A stretch of DNA of 64,000 nt, from positions 34,787 through 98,786 of the forward strand of contig JALEHY010000013.1 of the NCBI GenBank assembly GCA_022770425.1, written 5' to 3'. A model generated the notes under the pieces. The model searched no databases, was not told where the DNA came from, and saw only the letters and a program-made list of their open reading frames with translations. Shown in pieces: positions 7,889 through 16,640 of the stretch (the first letter of the stretch is position 1; the number at the start of each line of letters is the position of its first letter). Source of the DNA: Parvimonas sp. GTDB taxonomy: Bacteria; Bacillota; Clostridia; Tissierellales; Peptoniphilaceae. The position numbers and the translations under genes were made by a program.

Positions 7889-10800
7889 ATGAAAAAGAAA
7901 ATTTATTCATTTATTTTGGCAATCATATTTGTTCTGAATATTTTACCGACAAATATCGTTGCACATGATTTACCGTTGGATTTTGTGAAATCTTATGGAG
8001 AAGATGAAGAAACGGTGCGTATAATTGTACAAGTTTCAAAGAAATATGATATAAATACTGTTAAGAAAAAAGTTTTACAGTATAAAAACACTACATTAAA
8101 AAAGGAATTTGATTTGTTAATTTCAGGTTTTTCTGTAGAAATTCCAAGTTCATATGTAGGGTTAATTAAAAAAATACCCGGTGTAGAAACTGTTACTAAA
8201 ACTACGCTTTATTATCCTACTATGGCTTCAAGTAAACTGCTTACACAATCAATTCAAGCGAGCAAAAATTTTTCAAATAATGGAGAAGGAATGGTTGTTT
8301 CTATTATTGACTCAGGAATTGATGTAAAGCATAAGGATTTACAAACTTTAACTAATCCGGAAAAGGCAAAAATTAAAACTCCGTTTCCTTTGGGAGAAAA
8401 TAATAAAGATACAGAATTTACTTTAAAAGTTCCTTACGGATATAATTTTGCGGATGATAGTTATCTTGTAAAAGGTTTAGAGTCCAATCACGGGATACAT
8501 GTTGCGGGAATTGTTGGAGCTAATGGTAGTGATGAAGAAGTAGAAAATAAATTAGCAATTGATGGTGTTGCAAGCGAGGTTCAACTTTTAGCAATGAAAG
8601 TTTTTAGTAATGACCCTAATAAAAAAGGAGCATCTGATGATGATATAATTGCTGCGATAGAATCTTCTGTAGAACATCATGCCGATATAATAAATATGTC
8701 TTTAGGTTCTGCGAGTGGATTTATGGACGATACAAATCCGGTTCAAAGAGCAATAAATGCCGCACAGGAAAAAGGGGTTTTAGTTGTGGTTGCTGCAGGT
8801 AATGATACTGCTAATTTTGCTAAAAATACAAATACTGCAAAAACACAAAATTTGTATGGAAGAGATGATTTTGGGTTGGTTAGTTCTCCTTCCACCGCAA
8901 AAGGTGCATTATCAGTTGCATCATACGAAAATACTCATAAATTTGTTAATTTTCTTTCCTTTAATGCTGAAGGGAATTTAAAGCAATTTGAATATAAAAT
9001 TGCACAGGGCAGTTATGCTAAAGAAGTTGCTAATATGATTTATGTAAATAAAGGTAAGCCTGAAGATTATACCTCAGTAGGTAGTTTGAATGGAAAGTTT
9101 GCATTAATTGAAAGAGGAGATATTACTTTTGTTCAAAAAGTTATAAATGCAAAGAATAATGGTGCAGGTGGGGTTTTAATTTTTAATAATGAAGATTCGG
9201 AAATGAATGGGATGGTTCTTACAGGAGCTCCAAAAGATATGTTTGTTACAAGTGCAAATAGAAATGTCGGACTTGAAATAAAGCAAGCATTAGAAAAAAA
9301 TTCAAATTTAGAAGTTAAATTTAATAAAACTCTAACTCAAGTTGAAAGTTCTATAGCAAATGACTTTAGTTCATTTACTTCATGGGGAACGACAAGTAAT
9401 TTGGATTTTAAACCTGAATTATCCGGAATCGGAGGGAATGTTTATTCATTAGATAATGACAATGGGTATGTCATGGAAAATGGAACTTCTATGGCAACTC
9501 CGCATGTTGCAGGAGCGAGTGCAATAGTATATTCTCAATTAAGAAAAGATTTACCCGGTATTGACAACTATGCAGTTTTTGTTAAGAAAACTTTGCTTAA
9601 TACTGCAAAAATTATGACAGATAATAATTATGAAGAAAAATTACCTTTTTCTCCAAGACGACAAGGTGCAGGACTTGTGCAAACAGAAGATGCAATTAAA
9701 AACCGAGTATTAGCATCTTATGAGAATGAAAACGGAGATGCGGTTGGTGCATTAAGATCTTTTTCGGGAGCTAAAACTTTTAATGTGAGTTTAAAAAACT
9801 ATGGAAATGATACAGTTACATTTGATGTACAGGCAGGAAAAGTAATTACTACTGCAACGGTTAATGATTTTGTTAAAGAAGTTGAAAGCTCTGCAAATAT
9901 AAAATCAAATGTTACAAAAGTTACTCTTTTGCCTAATCAAATTAAAAATGTTGAATTTACATTAGACGCATCAACTGTTACAAATGATTTTGTAGAAGGA
10001 TTTATAGAATTTAAATCAAAAAACGAGAAGCAACCTTCGATTCATTTTTCATATATGGGTTATGTTGGAGATTGGAATTTTGAAAATGCTTTTGATAAAT
10101 TGGATGTCGAAGAAAATAAAGGGCAAACTTTGTATTCTGATACAAGGCTTGTAACAATATTAAAAGATCCTCTTAATCCATTTGATCAAGGTGTTATTGT
10201 TCCTTTGGGAGTTGAAGTTTCTCCTAAAATGGAAGAAGTTACTCCTTCACAAAATAATTTTGCAATTTCTCCAAATGGAGATGGTTTTGCAGACGTAGCA
10301 ATTCCACAAATCGGTATTCTCAGAAATTTAGAAAATGTTGTGTTTAATGTATTGAATTCTGAAAAGAAAGTTGTAAGAAAAATCGGTGGAGTAGATTTTG
10401 TTCGTGAACAGTCTCTTTCAAATTATCAAGACAGAGTTTCAAAAAATATGCAGTTTGTAACTTATCCTTATATTGAAGGTCTTTGGGATGGGTTATTATA
10501 TGATAGTAAATTGGGAGGACTTGATGTCGCAAAGGATGGACAATACTATATTCAGGCTTTAGGTAGATTAAATAAAGATTTACCATATCAAGAATTGCTT
10601 TTCCCTGTAAAAGTTGATACTGTAAAACCAAAAATAGAAATAATAAAAACGACTGATAATTTAAATTATACATTGACAGATAAGGGAAAAGAAGTTACAT
10701 TTAAAGTCAGTGATGAAACAGGAATAACATCAGTTTATGGTAAAGTTGGGAAAACACGATATGAAGCGATAAAACAAGAAAACGGAACTTATAAAATAGT

Positions 10801-13210
10801 AATACCATATAATATTGAAGTTTCAGAAAGATTGGATATATTTGCTAATGATTATGCATTTAATGAAGTCAGATATTCTGTTGATAATATTGTTGGAAAT
10901 GATATCAGCATAACTAATTGGAAAAATGTAATAGATAAGAAAATTGGTATAATGGGAAATTCGGTAATTGGAAAAACAAAAAATGAAAATACTAAGTATA
11001 TTTCGTTTAAGTTTGTTGATAAGAAATCAAAAGAAGAAACTAAAACAAAAGACTTTGTTGTTAGATTTAATAATTTTGGTGTAGATACAAATTTTACTTT
11101 GTCAAAAGAAGCTAAGTATGATGCATATGTAATAGAAAAAAATGACCAAAAAGAAATAATCAAAGAAACATCGTTAGGACTTTTGATATATGATTATACC
11201 GCTCCGACTGTTACATTTAATTATTCCGATAAAATAACAGATAAAGCATTACAAAAAAATCCGTTAGAGAGTAAAGCGAAGAATTATGTTGAATATACTA
11301 TGAAATTAAATTCTGACGGGACAGCAACATACACAGGAAAAGTGTCGGATAATGTTTTTGAACCAAATGAGTTAACACTTACGATAGGAAGTAGAGAAAA
11401 TAAAGTTTCCATTCAAAAAGACGGAACTTTTACTTACAAATTAAAGACACCGTCAATAGAACATTTTGATTTTATAAATGTGTCCCAACCAAATTCAACA
11501 AATAATTCTGATGTAAGCACAACAATAGAAGGGCTTGATTTAGCAACAAGTCCTGTTGTAAAAACAAGAGGAAAAGAACGTACATACGTTGTAACTAAAT
11601 ATATTCCTTCTACTGAAGAAGTCAAATCAGTTGAAGCTCCTTTTAAATTAACCATAGCAAGTAAGTATATACTTGGACTTTCAAACATTAACTCTACAGT
11701 AGGAGATACTGTTGTTGAAAGAGCAGGAAAATATTATTTTAAAATTGATGGTTTTACAAATAAAAGTGACAATGTGGTTTTTGTTGACGGACAATTGGCA
11801 TCTGTAAACAAAACTGTTGATAATGGAACACATTTCGTAAAAGAAATAGAAATTGTTGAAGGAATAAATGATGTAAATATTAGAATTGAATCTAAAGATT
11901 CTACTTTGTTAGCAGATACAAAAGTAAGAGTAATTTTTGATAAGCAGTTACCTAATTTTGTTTTAAAAACTCCTACTCAAGATAAATTTAAAACTGAAGA
12001 AACCACTAACGAAAAAGGCGAAAAGTCAGAAACGGTTTATATTGAAACTTGGGAAGATGTTTTAGAATTTACAGGTAAAATTTCTGATAACGGATTTGGT
12101 TATAATTTAACTATAAATAATGATTATGTTGTTGGAAATAAAAATTCTTCGGTTTTTGGAGATTCTAAATACGGAAATAACAAAAAAGAGTTTAAAAAAC
12201 AAGTTAGAGTAAATGACGGAGATACTGTTCTTATTAATCTTGAAGATAATTTTGGAAACAAAAAAGAACTTAAATATGTAATTAGAAAAATTGAAAAACC
12301 ATTTAAAGAAAATGTTGTTTTAGTAGACAGTATCGAAAAAAATGTTGGGGACACTTTAGATGTTTCGGAATTAATAAAAGAAAATCCTGATAATTATGAT
12401 TTACAATTTGTTGAACAACCTGATTTATCAAAGGCAGGAAATACTATTGTAAAGTTGAGAATAATTTATGATTCTGATAATATTGTTGAAAAAGAAATTC
12501 CTCTTACAATAATAGAAACAATTGAAGAAGTTACAGAAGACAATAAAAAATCTGATGAGGTTTTGGAAAATAATGAAGATACTTCTTTATCTAAAAATTT
12601 AGAAAATGAAATAATTTCATTAACTGACTTTGCTACTAAATCAAGTATTAAAGGTAAAAAAACAATTTTAGATGGAGGAAAATTCATTGTAACAAGAGAA
12701 GACGGAGAAAATGATAAACTTCCTAACAGTGATACTACAACTTACAAGTTTGTTTTGAGAAAAGGTGAAGAAAGTATAACAAAATTTGACGAAAAAGTTA
12801 CTGTTAGCTTTCCTTTAGATAAATATAATTTAAAAAATATTTACATTGTTAAAGATGGAAATTTAGAAAAGGTAGAATATAAAGTTGAAAAAAATGACCT
12901 TTATAGTTATGTAAGTGTTGATTTGTCAGAACTTTATGATGTAGTTGTTGAATATGAGATAAAAGAGTTGCCTGATGTTATTAAAGAAGACGACGTTAAG
13001 CTGGAAATTGATGAAACTTTAAAAACAGAAGAAGTAAATAGTTCCAACAAAGACGATATAAAAACGGAAACAAAAGATATAAAAACAGATAAACCTGTGA
13101 CTAAGGAAAATAAACAAGGATTAGTTAAAACTAATGTTTCCGGTATGTCTTATTTGTTATTGTCGCTATTCGCTTTTGGTGCTATAATATCATCTAAAAA
13201 GAAAAAATAA
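7889..13210 (+). CDS. Large S8 subtilisin-like surface protease (C5a-peptidase/lactocepin type)
   Basis: A 1773-residue secreted serine endopeptidase. A signal peptide (residues 1-25) precedes a propeptide-like region. The catalytic triad is D141 (IIDSGID), H201 (SNHGIHVAG) and S534 (NGTSMATPHVAG). A protease-associated insert at about 370-490 explains the long His-Ser gap. After it come Fn3/immunoglobulin-like repeats and an acidic Lys-rich tail. The C-terminus has a hydrophobic segment (about 1753-1769) and KKKK, the usual wall-sorting layout, but LVKTN (1745-1749) stands where LPXTG is expected. It probably degrades host proteins or peptides at the surface, feeding amino-acid fermentation. 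It stands alone between a promoter and a terminator. Confidence 0.92.
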   Translation: MKKKIYSFILAIIFVLNILPTNIVAHDLPLDFVKSYGEDEETVRIIVQVSKKYDINTVKKKVLQYKNTTLKKEFDLLISGFSVEIPSSYVGLIKKIPGVETVTKTTLYYPTMASSKLLTQSIQASKNFSNNGEGMVVSIIDSGIDVKHKDLQTLTNPEKAKIKTPFPLGENNKDTEFTLKVPYGYNFADDSYLVKGLESNHGIHVAGIVGANGSDEEVENKLAIDGVASEVQLLAMKVFSNDPNKKGASDDDIIAAIESSVEHHADIINMSLGSASGFMDDTNPVQRAINAAQEKGVLVVVAAGNDTANFAKNTNTAKTQNLYGRDDFGLVSSPSTAKGALSVASYENTHKFVNFLSFNAEGNLKQFEYKIAQGSYAKEVANMIYVNKGKPEDYTSVGSLNGKFALIERGDITFVQKVINAKNNGAGGVLIFNNEDSEMNGMVLTGAPKDMFVTSANRNVGLEIKQALEKNSNLEVKFNKTLTQVESSIANDFSSFTSWGTTSNLDFKPELSGIGGNVYSLDNDNGYVMENGTSMATPHVAGASAIVYSQLRKDLPGIDNYAVFVKKTLLNTAKIMTDNNYEEKLPFSPRRQGAGLVQTEDAIKNRVLASYENENGDAVGALRSFSGAKTFNVSLKNYGNDTVTFDVQAGKVITTATVNDFVKEVESSANIKSNVTKVTLLPNQIKNVEFTLDASTVTNDFVEGFIEFKSKNEKQPSIHFSYMGYVGDWNFENAFDKLDVEENKGQTLYSDTRLVTILKDPLNPFDQGVIVPLGVEVSPKMEEVTPSQNNFAISPNGDGFADVAIPQIGILRNLENVVFNVLNSEKKVVRKIGGVDFVREQSLSNYQDRVSKNMQFVTYPYIEGLWDGLLYDSKLGGLDVAKDGQYYIQALGRLNKDLPYQELLFPVKVDTVKPKIEIIKTTDNLNYTLTDKGKEVTFKVSDETGITSVYGKVGKTRYEAIKQENGTYKIVIPYNIEVSERLDIFANDYAFNEVRYSVDNIVGNDISITNWKNVIDKKIGIMGNSVIGKTKNENTKYISFKFVDKKSKEETKTKDFVVRFNNFGVDTNFTLSKEAKYDAYVIEKNDQKEIIKETSLGLLIYDYTAPTVTFNYSDKITDKALQKNPLESKAKNYVEYTMKLNSDGTATYTGKVSDNVFEPNELTLTIGSRENKVSIQKDGTFTYKLKTPSIEHFDFINVSQPNSTNNSDVSTTIEGLDLATSPVVKTRGKERTYVVTKYIPSTEEVKSVEAPFKLTIASKYILGLSNINSTVGDTVVERAGKYYFKIDGFTNKSDNVVFVDGQLASVNKTVDNGTHFVKEIEIVEGINDVNIRIESKDSTLLADTKVRVIFDKQLPNFVLKTPTQDKFKTEETTNEKGEKSETVYIETWEDVLEFTGKISDNGFGYNLTINNDYVVGNKNSSVFGDSKYGNNKKEFKKQVRVNDGDTVLINLEDNFGNKKELKYVIRKIEKPFKENVVLVDSIEKNVGDTLDVSELIKENPDNYDLQFVEQPDLSKAGNTIVKLRIIYDSDNIVEKEIPLTIIETIEEVTEDNKKSDEVLENNEDTSLSKNLENEIISLTDFATKSSIKGKKTILDGGKFIVTREDGENDKLPNSDTTTYKFVLRKGEESITKFDEKVTVSFPLDKYNLKNIYIVKDGNLEKVEYKVEKNDLYSYVSVDLSELYDVVVEYEIKELPDVIKEDDVKLEIDETLKTEEVNSSNKDDIKTETKDIKTDKPVTKENKQGLVKTNVSGMSYLLLSLFAFGAIISSKKKK

Positions 13211-13229
13211 TTAAAGGTTGTATTGATTT

Positions 13230-13276
13230 AAAAACGGGATAATTTATTTTTGTAGAATTATTCCGTTTTTTATTTT
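13230..13276 (+). terminator. Terminator of the protease gene
   Basis: AAAACGGGATAATT (13231-13244) pairs with AATTATTCCGTTTT (one G-T pair), followed by a T tract. Confidence 0.88.
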
Positions 13277-13325
13277 TAAAATTCATAAATTAAATGTTGT
13301 CAATAAAAAAACTGTTAAAATTTAT

Positions 13326-13350
13326 GTTAATAATTATTTTTATTGGGTAT
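13326..13350 (+). promoter_or_regulatory. Possible sigma-B-like promoter before the anti-sigma-like gene
   Basis: GTTAAT (13326-13331), 13-bp spacer and GGGTAT (13345-13350). This is close to the Bacillus general-stress consensus GTTTAA-N12-15-GGGTAT and 30 bases before the start codon. I see no good sigma-A promoter here. A chance match in AT-rich DNA cannot be excluded. Confidence 0.35.
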
Positions 13351-13380
13351 ATTCAAATTATTAAATTTTAGGAGACAGTT

Positions 13381-13770
13381 ATGGACTTTGAATATGCTAA
13401 AGTTATTAAAAGTGATTTATCGGATATTGATTCAGCAGTAAGTTTGTTGTTAAATGAATTGTCGAATGTTGTAAGAGATGAAGAGATGATGTTTGATATA
13501 AGATTGGTCATAAACGAAATAATTATAAATAGCTATGAACATGGGAATAAATGCAATAAAGAAAAAGGAATAGATATAAAAGTTTGTGTTAATATGGATT
13601 GTATACATATAAAGGTTAAAGACGAAGGTGACGGAATAAATTATGTTTTTAATGAAGACGGTAAAATTAATTTGACTACCTCAGGTCGTGGACTTAGAAT
13701 TGTAAAAAATTTGGTTGATAAATTAGAAATTAATTCTAATGAAATAAGTGCAGTTATAATAAAAAAATAA
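13381..13770 (+). CDS. RsbW/SpoIIAB-like anti-sigma ATPase (serine-protein kinase type)
   Basis: A 129-residue GHKL-fold protein. The N-box is in LVINEIIINSYEHGNK (about residues 41-56), the G1 box in DEGDGI (about 80-85) and the G2 region in GRGLRIV (about 101-107). Proteins of this family (RsbW, SpoIIAB, RsbT) bind a sigma factor or phosphorylate an anti-sigma antagonist. Here there is no sigma factor, antagonist (STAS) or phosphatase next to it, so its partner is unknown. The start ATG has AGGAGA nine bases upstream. The short length fits a stand-alone kinase domain. Confidence 0.8.
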   Translation: MDFEYAKVIKSDLSDIDSAVSLLLNELSNVVRDEEMMFDIRLVINEIIINSYEHGNKCNKEKGIDIKVCVNMDCIHIKVKDEGDGINYVFNEDGKINLTTSGRGLRIVKNLVDKLEINSNEISAVIIKK

Positions 13771-13786
13771 TTTTTTTTAGTTTTAA

Positions 13787-13820
13787 AAGCAAGGATTTAG
13801 GAAAAGCCTTGTTTATTTTT
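13787..13820 (+). terminator. Terminator after the RsbW-like gene
   Basis: AAGCAAGG pairs with CCTTGTTT (one G-T pair) with a 12-base loop and a T-rich tail. Confidence 0.6.
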
Positions 13821-13843
13821 TAGATTTTTTATGATAATTTGTA

Positions 13844-13871
13844 TTGTATTTTTTTGTAGATATGATATAAT
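13844..13871 (+). promoter_or_regulatory. Promoter of the flotillin gene
   Basis: TTGTAT (13844), 16-bp spacer and TATAAT (13866-13871) preceded by TGA, an extended -10. Confidence 0.75.
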
Positions 13872-13918
13872 GTAGTTGTACAGGCGATTTGTACAAAAAA
13901 TATGAGGAGGTATTGGTT

Positions 13919-14878
13919 ATGAGAATGTTACCAAAAACTAATAGTTTATTAATTGTTTTGATAGTTGTTTTGGTATTCGGATTTTTCTATTTCGTACCGG
14001 TAGGTCTTTGGATTACTGCCTTGTTCAGTGGAGTAAAGGTAAAAATTTCGAATCTTATCGGGATGAAACTTAGAAGAGTACGAGCTTCAAAGATAATTTA
14101 TCCTTTGATTAAAGCTACTAAGGCAAATGTTGACATTAATATTTCTGAATTAGAAGCACATTATTTAGCAGGTGGGAATGTAAACAACGTAGTTGATGCT
14201 TTAATTGCGGCACAAAAGGCAAATATTGAATTGACTTTCGAAATGGCTACAGCTATCGACCTTGCAGGACGTGATGTGTTGGAGGCGGTACAAGTAAGTG
14301 TAAATCCAAAAGTAATTAACACACCTAAAATAGCAGCTGTTGCTATGAATGGAATTGAAGTAATAGTTATGGCAAAAGTAACTGTTAGAGCTGATATTTC
14401 AAGACTTATAGGTGGTGCAGGAGAAGAAACTATAATCGCAAGAGTTGGCGAAGGTATAGTAACTACTGTCGGTAGTGCCGAAAGACATAGTCTTGTACTT
14501 GAAAATCCTGATGCAATTTCTGAAACTGTTTTGAAAAAAGGGTTGGATTTAGGAACTGCATTTGAAATTTTATCGATAGATATTGCTGATGTTGATATCG
14601 GTAGAAACATAGGGGCTCAATTGCAAGCCGATCAAGCTGAGGCTGACAAAAAAATTGCTCAAGCTAAGGCTGAGGAAAGACGTGCAATGGCTGTTGCCGT
14701 TGAACAAGAAAATAAGGCTAAGATTGAAGAAATGAAAGCTAAGGTTGTTGAATCTGAAAGTAAGATTCCTCTTGCTATTGCGAAAGCATTTGAAGATGGA
14801 AATATTACTGTGTATGATTACGAAAAAATTAAAAATTTACAATCTGATACAAAGATGAGAGAATCTCTATCAGAATAG
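13919..14878 (+). CDS. floA: Flotillin-like protein FloA (SPFH/band 7)
   Basis: A 319-residue protein with one N-terminal membrane hairpin (about residues 9-38), an SPFH domain and a C-terminal Ala/Glu/Lys-rich coiled coil (about 230-290: QADQAEADKKIAQAKAEERRAMAVAVEQENKAKIEEMKAK). This is the layout of Bacillus FloA (YqfA), which scaffolds membrane microdomains and affects fluidity and signalling complexes. ATG 13919 is chosen over an in-frame TTG at 13889 because AGGAGG lies eight bases before it and it gives the standard length. In bacilli the neighbour is usually an NfeD-type protein; here it is the unrelated repeat protein ten bases downstream. Confidence 0.92.
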   Translation: MRMLPKTNSLLIVLIVVLVFGFFYFVPVGLWITALFSGVKVKISNLIGMKLRRVRASKIIYPLIKATKANVDINISELEAHYLAGGNVNNVVDALIAAQKANIELTFEMATAIDLAGRDVLEAVQVSVNPKVINTPKIAAVAMNGIEVIVMAKVTVRADISRLIGGAGEETIIARVGEGIVTTVGSAERHSLVLENPDAISETVLKKGLDLGTAFEILSIDIADVDIGRNIGAQLQADQAEADKKIAQAKAEERRAMAVAVEQENKAKIEEMKAKVVESESKIPLAIAKAFEDGNITVYDYEKIKNLQSDTKMRESLSE

Positions 14879-14888
14879 AGGTGATTTT

Positions 14889-15335
14889 ATGAAAAAATCA
14901 AATGATTTTTCATCATATTTTGAAAAAATCAAATCAGATTTAAATAATTTAATGAATGAAATTTCTGAATTTGAAAATAATACCGGTAAAGATAAATCTT
15001 TGAAAAAATCAAAGAAAAACAGTAAGACTGTTAAAAATAAATCTTACGGATTTGAAAGTGCTGAAGGGAAATCTAAAATGACATCCTCTATGGAGGGGGT
15101 TGGTTATGAAGGTGTGTCAATGGAAGGAAAATCTATGATGACTTCTTCTATGGAAGGTAAAAGTATGATGAATAATTCCTTTGACGATAAAGATAAAATT
15201 TTTGAAGAGTCAAGTATGTATTTAAATAAAAAAATACAACGAAAAAATAAAAGACTTAAATTGGAAGATAAAAGTAAATTATCTGATGCGATAATTTTAT
15301 CGGAAATTATTGGAAAGCCTAAAGCATTAAGATAA
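14889..15335 (+). CDS. FloA-linked hypothetical protein with EGKSMM/TSSMEG repeats
   Basis: A 148-residue hydrophilic protein with no signal peptide or membrane segment. Residues 1-50 are charged and helix-prone; residues 58-98 are made of imperfect repeats (EGKSKMTSSMEG, then EGVSMEG, EGKSMMTSSMEG, EGKSMMNNS), rich in Ser, Met and Gly; the C-terminus is basic. It follows floA by ten bases with its own GAGGTG site, so the two are cotranscribed. I do not recognise the family. A cytosolic partner or cargo of the flotillin scaffold is the simplest inference. Synonymous differences between repeat copies suggest that they are not a very recent expansion. Confidence 0.75.
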   Translation: MKKSNDFSSYFEKIKSDLNNLMNEISEFENNTGKDKSLKKSKKNSKTVKNKSYGFESAEGKSKMTSSMEGVGYEGVSMEGKSMMTSSMEGKSMMNNSFDDKDKIFEESSMYLNKKIQRKNKRLKLEDKSKLSDAIILSEIIGKPKALR

Positions 15336-15337
15336 AA

Positions 15338-15385
15338 ATAAGGACGTTTGTTAGAATGTTTATTCTGCATAACGTCCTTTTAATT
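15338..15385. terminator. Bidirectional terminator between convergent genes
   Basis: AAGGACGTT (15340-15348) pairs with AACGTCCTT (15371-15379). An inner AGAAT/ATTCT hairpin gives a branched structure. T-rich tails on both strands serve the floA operon and the lipoprotein gene. Confidence 0.8.
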
Positions 15386-15387
15386 TT

Positions 15388-16194
15388 TTAATTTTTGAAT
15401 TTTATTACATACTTAGAAATAATACTTATTTTATCTCCTGATTTTAGCTCTATGGATTCTTTTCCTTTATCGAAATACATTTTATTTCCATTTATTACAA
15501 TATTAGATTCTTCAGGAATGTCAAATTCGTATTTGCCTTCTTTTAAATCTTCACCGACATCAAAATTTCCTGATGGAAGGTAACCGAGTTTATTGTAATC
15601 AATATTATCTTTAAATATAATTCCGTTCATATTTTCTAAAATTACAGTAGAAGTTTTATCTTTTGAAAATTTTATTCTATGATAAAATGGGAAGTCCTCC
15701 GCATCTACAGACTCATATTTGACATTTGACTTTGTATCATCATAGGATATATTACCTTTTCCATGTACTTGAATAATATAATTTCCTTCGTCTAACTTTA
15801 AATTTTGTAAAGTTGTTGACGGATTTAGAGAAAATTCTTCAACTTTTATTTCGTTAGAAGATTCTTTTTTAAAATTTATTATATATTCTTTTTGCATTTT
15901 CATTTCTTTTCTAAGTCTTATTATATCTGATTCAAAAGTCAATTCCACATTTGGATATTCTTTTTTATATTCAGTATAAGTTACTAATATTTTTTCGAAT
16001 TTATCTTTTTCGTCATCAGACAATTCAGTGTAAGATTTTTTTAAAATAGCTGTTTCATTGGAATTTAAAGAAAATTGTGTTTTAGAATTTTTAATTTCAT
16101 GATTCAATTTATCTACAGTTTTAGAACCGCTTGTTCTACAAGAAACTAATAAAAAAGAACATATAATTATAATGTAAAAAAATTTATTTTTCAT
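15388..16194 (-). CDS. Putative lipoprotein of unknown function
   Basis: A 268-residue protein with a lipoprotein signal: a hydrophobic segment after MKNKFF, then the lipobox LLVSC with C19 as the lipidated residue. A helical region (about residues 25-115) rich in Lys and Glu precedes two similar beta-rich units, LDEGNYIIQVHGKGNISYDD (about 134-153) and LKEGKYEFDIPEESNIVING (about 217-236), each followed by a KxG-like turn. I do not recognise the family. GAGGAG lies before the start on the reverse strand. It would sit on the outer face of the membrane. It converges on the floA operon with a shared terminator. Confidence 0.75.
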   Translation of the reverse strand: MKNKFFYIIIICSFLLVSCRTSGSKTVDKLNHEIKNSKTQFSLNSNETAILKKSYTELSDDEKDKFEKILVTYTEYKKEYPNVELTFESDIIRLRKEMKMQKEYIINFKKESSNEIKVEEFSLNPSTTLQNLKLDEGNYIIQVHGKGNISYDDTKSNVKYESVDAEDFPFYHRIKFSKDKTSTVILENMNGIIFKDNIDYNKLGYLPSGNFDVGEDLKEGKYEFDIPEESNIVINGNKMYFDKGKESIELKSGDKISIISKYVIKFKN

Positions 16195-16320
16195 AAAAAG
16201 CTCCTCAAAACTTATATTTACATATTTTTTTCACATTTATTATAGCATATTTTATAATTCTTTACAAAAATATTTTTTAATGTGGTTGCTTTATTTTCAC
16301 ATTTGTGTTATTATAAATAA

Positions 16321-16340
16321 TGTAATATAAAAATATTACA
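16321..16340. promoter_or_regulatory. Inverted repeat near the cspA transcription start
   Basis: TGTAATAT and ATATTACA form a perfect 8-bp palindrome with an AAAA centre. It lies just after a TTATAA -10-like element and 33 bases before cspA. It could be an operator or a cold-sensitive 5'-UTR hairpin. Confidence 0.45.
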
Positions 16341-16372
16341 TATTTCCTATAAGTATTGGAGGATAAAAGGAT

Positions 16373-16573
16373 ATGAAGGGAACTGTAAAATGGTTCAATG
16401 CAACTAAAGGATTTGGATTTATTTCTACTGAAAATGGAGAAGATGTATTTGTACATTATTCAGCATTAGAAGAAACAGGTGAATTTAGAACTTTAGATGA
16501 AGGACAAGCTGTTGAGTTTGAAATAGTTGACGGTGCAAAAGGTCCTCAAGCTTCTGGTGTTGTTAAATTATAG
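16373..16573 (+). CDS. cspA: Cold shock protein
   Basis: A 66-residue single cold-shock domain. The RNP1 motif is KGFGFI (residues 12-17) and RNP2 is VFVHY (about 26-30). It binds single-stranded RNA and DNA and melts mRNA structure, helping translation and antitermination. The length and sequence are those of canonical CspA/B/D. GGAGG precedes the start. A strong terminator follows, but hslO begins 17 bases after it, so some read-through could link the two stress genes. Confidence 0.97.
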   Translation: MKGTVKWFNATKGFGFISTENGEDVFVHYSALEETGEFRTLDEGQAVEFEIVDGAKGPQASGVVKL

Positions 16574-16594
16574 ATTATAATTTTAATTGGAAGT

Positions 16595-16624
16595 AATCCC
16601 CTATATAATAATAGGGGATTTTTA
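16595..16624 (+). terminator. Terminator between cspA and hslO
   Basis: AATCCCCTAT and ATAGGGGATT form a 10-bp stem with a 6-base loop and a short T run. Confidence 0.85.
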
Positions 16625-16640
16625 AGTTAAGGAGAAATTT

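Noticed and set aside
10344..12687. Reverse-strand open frames within the protease gene
   Set aside because: They lie wholly inside the large coding region, lack ribosome sites and have low-complexity hydrophobic content typical of antisense shadows.
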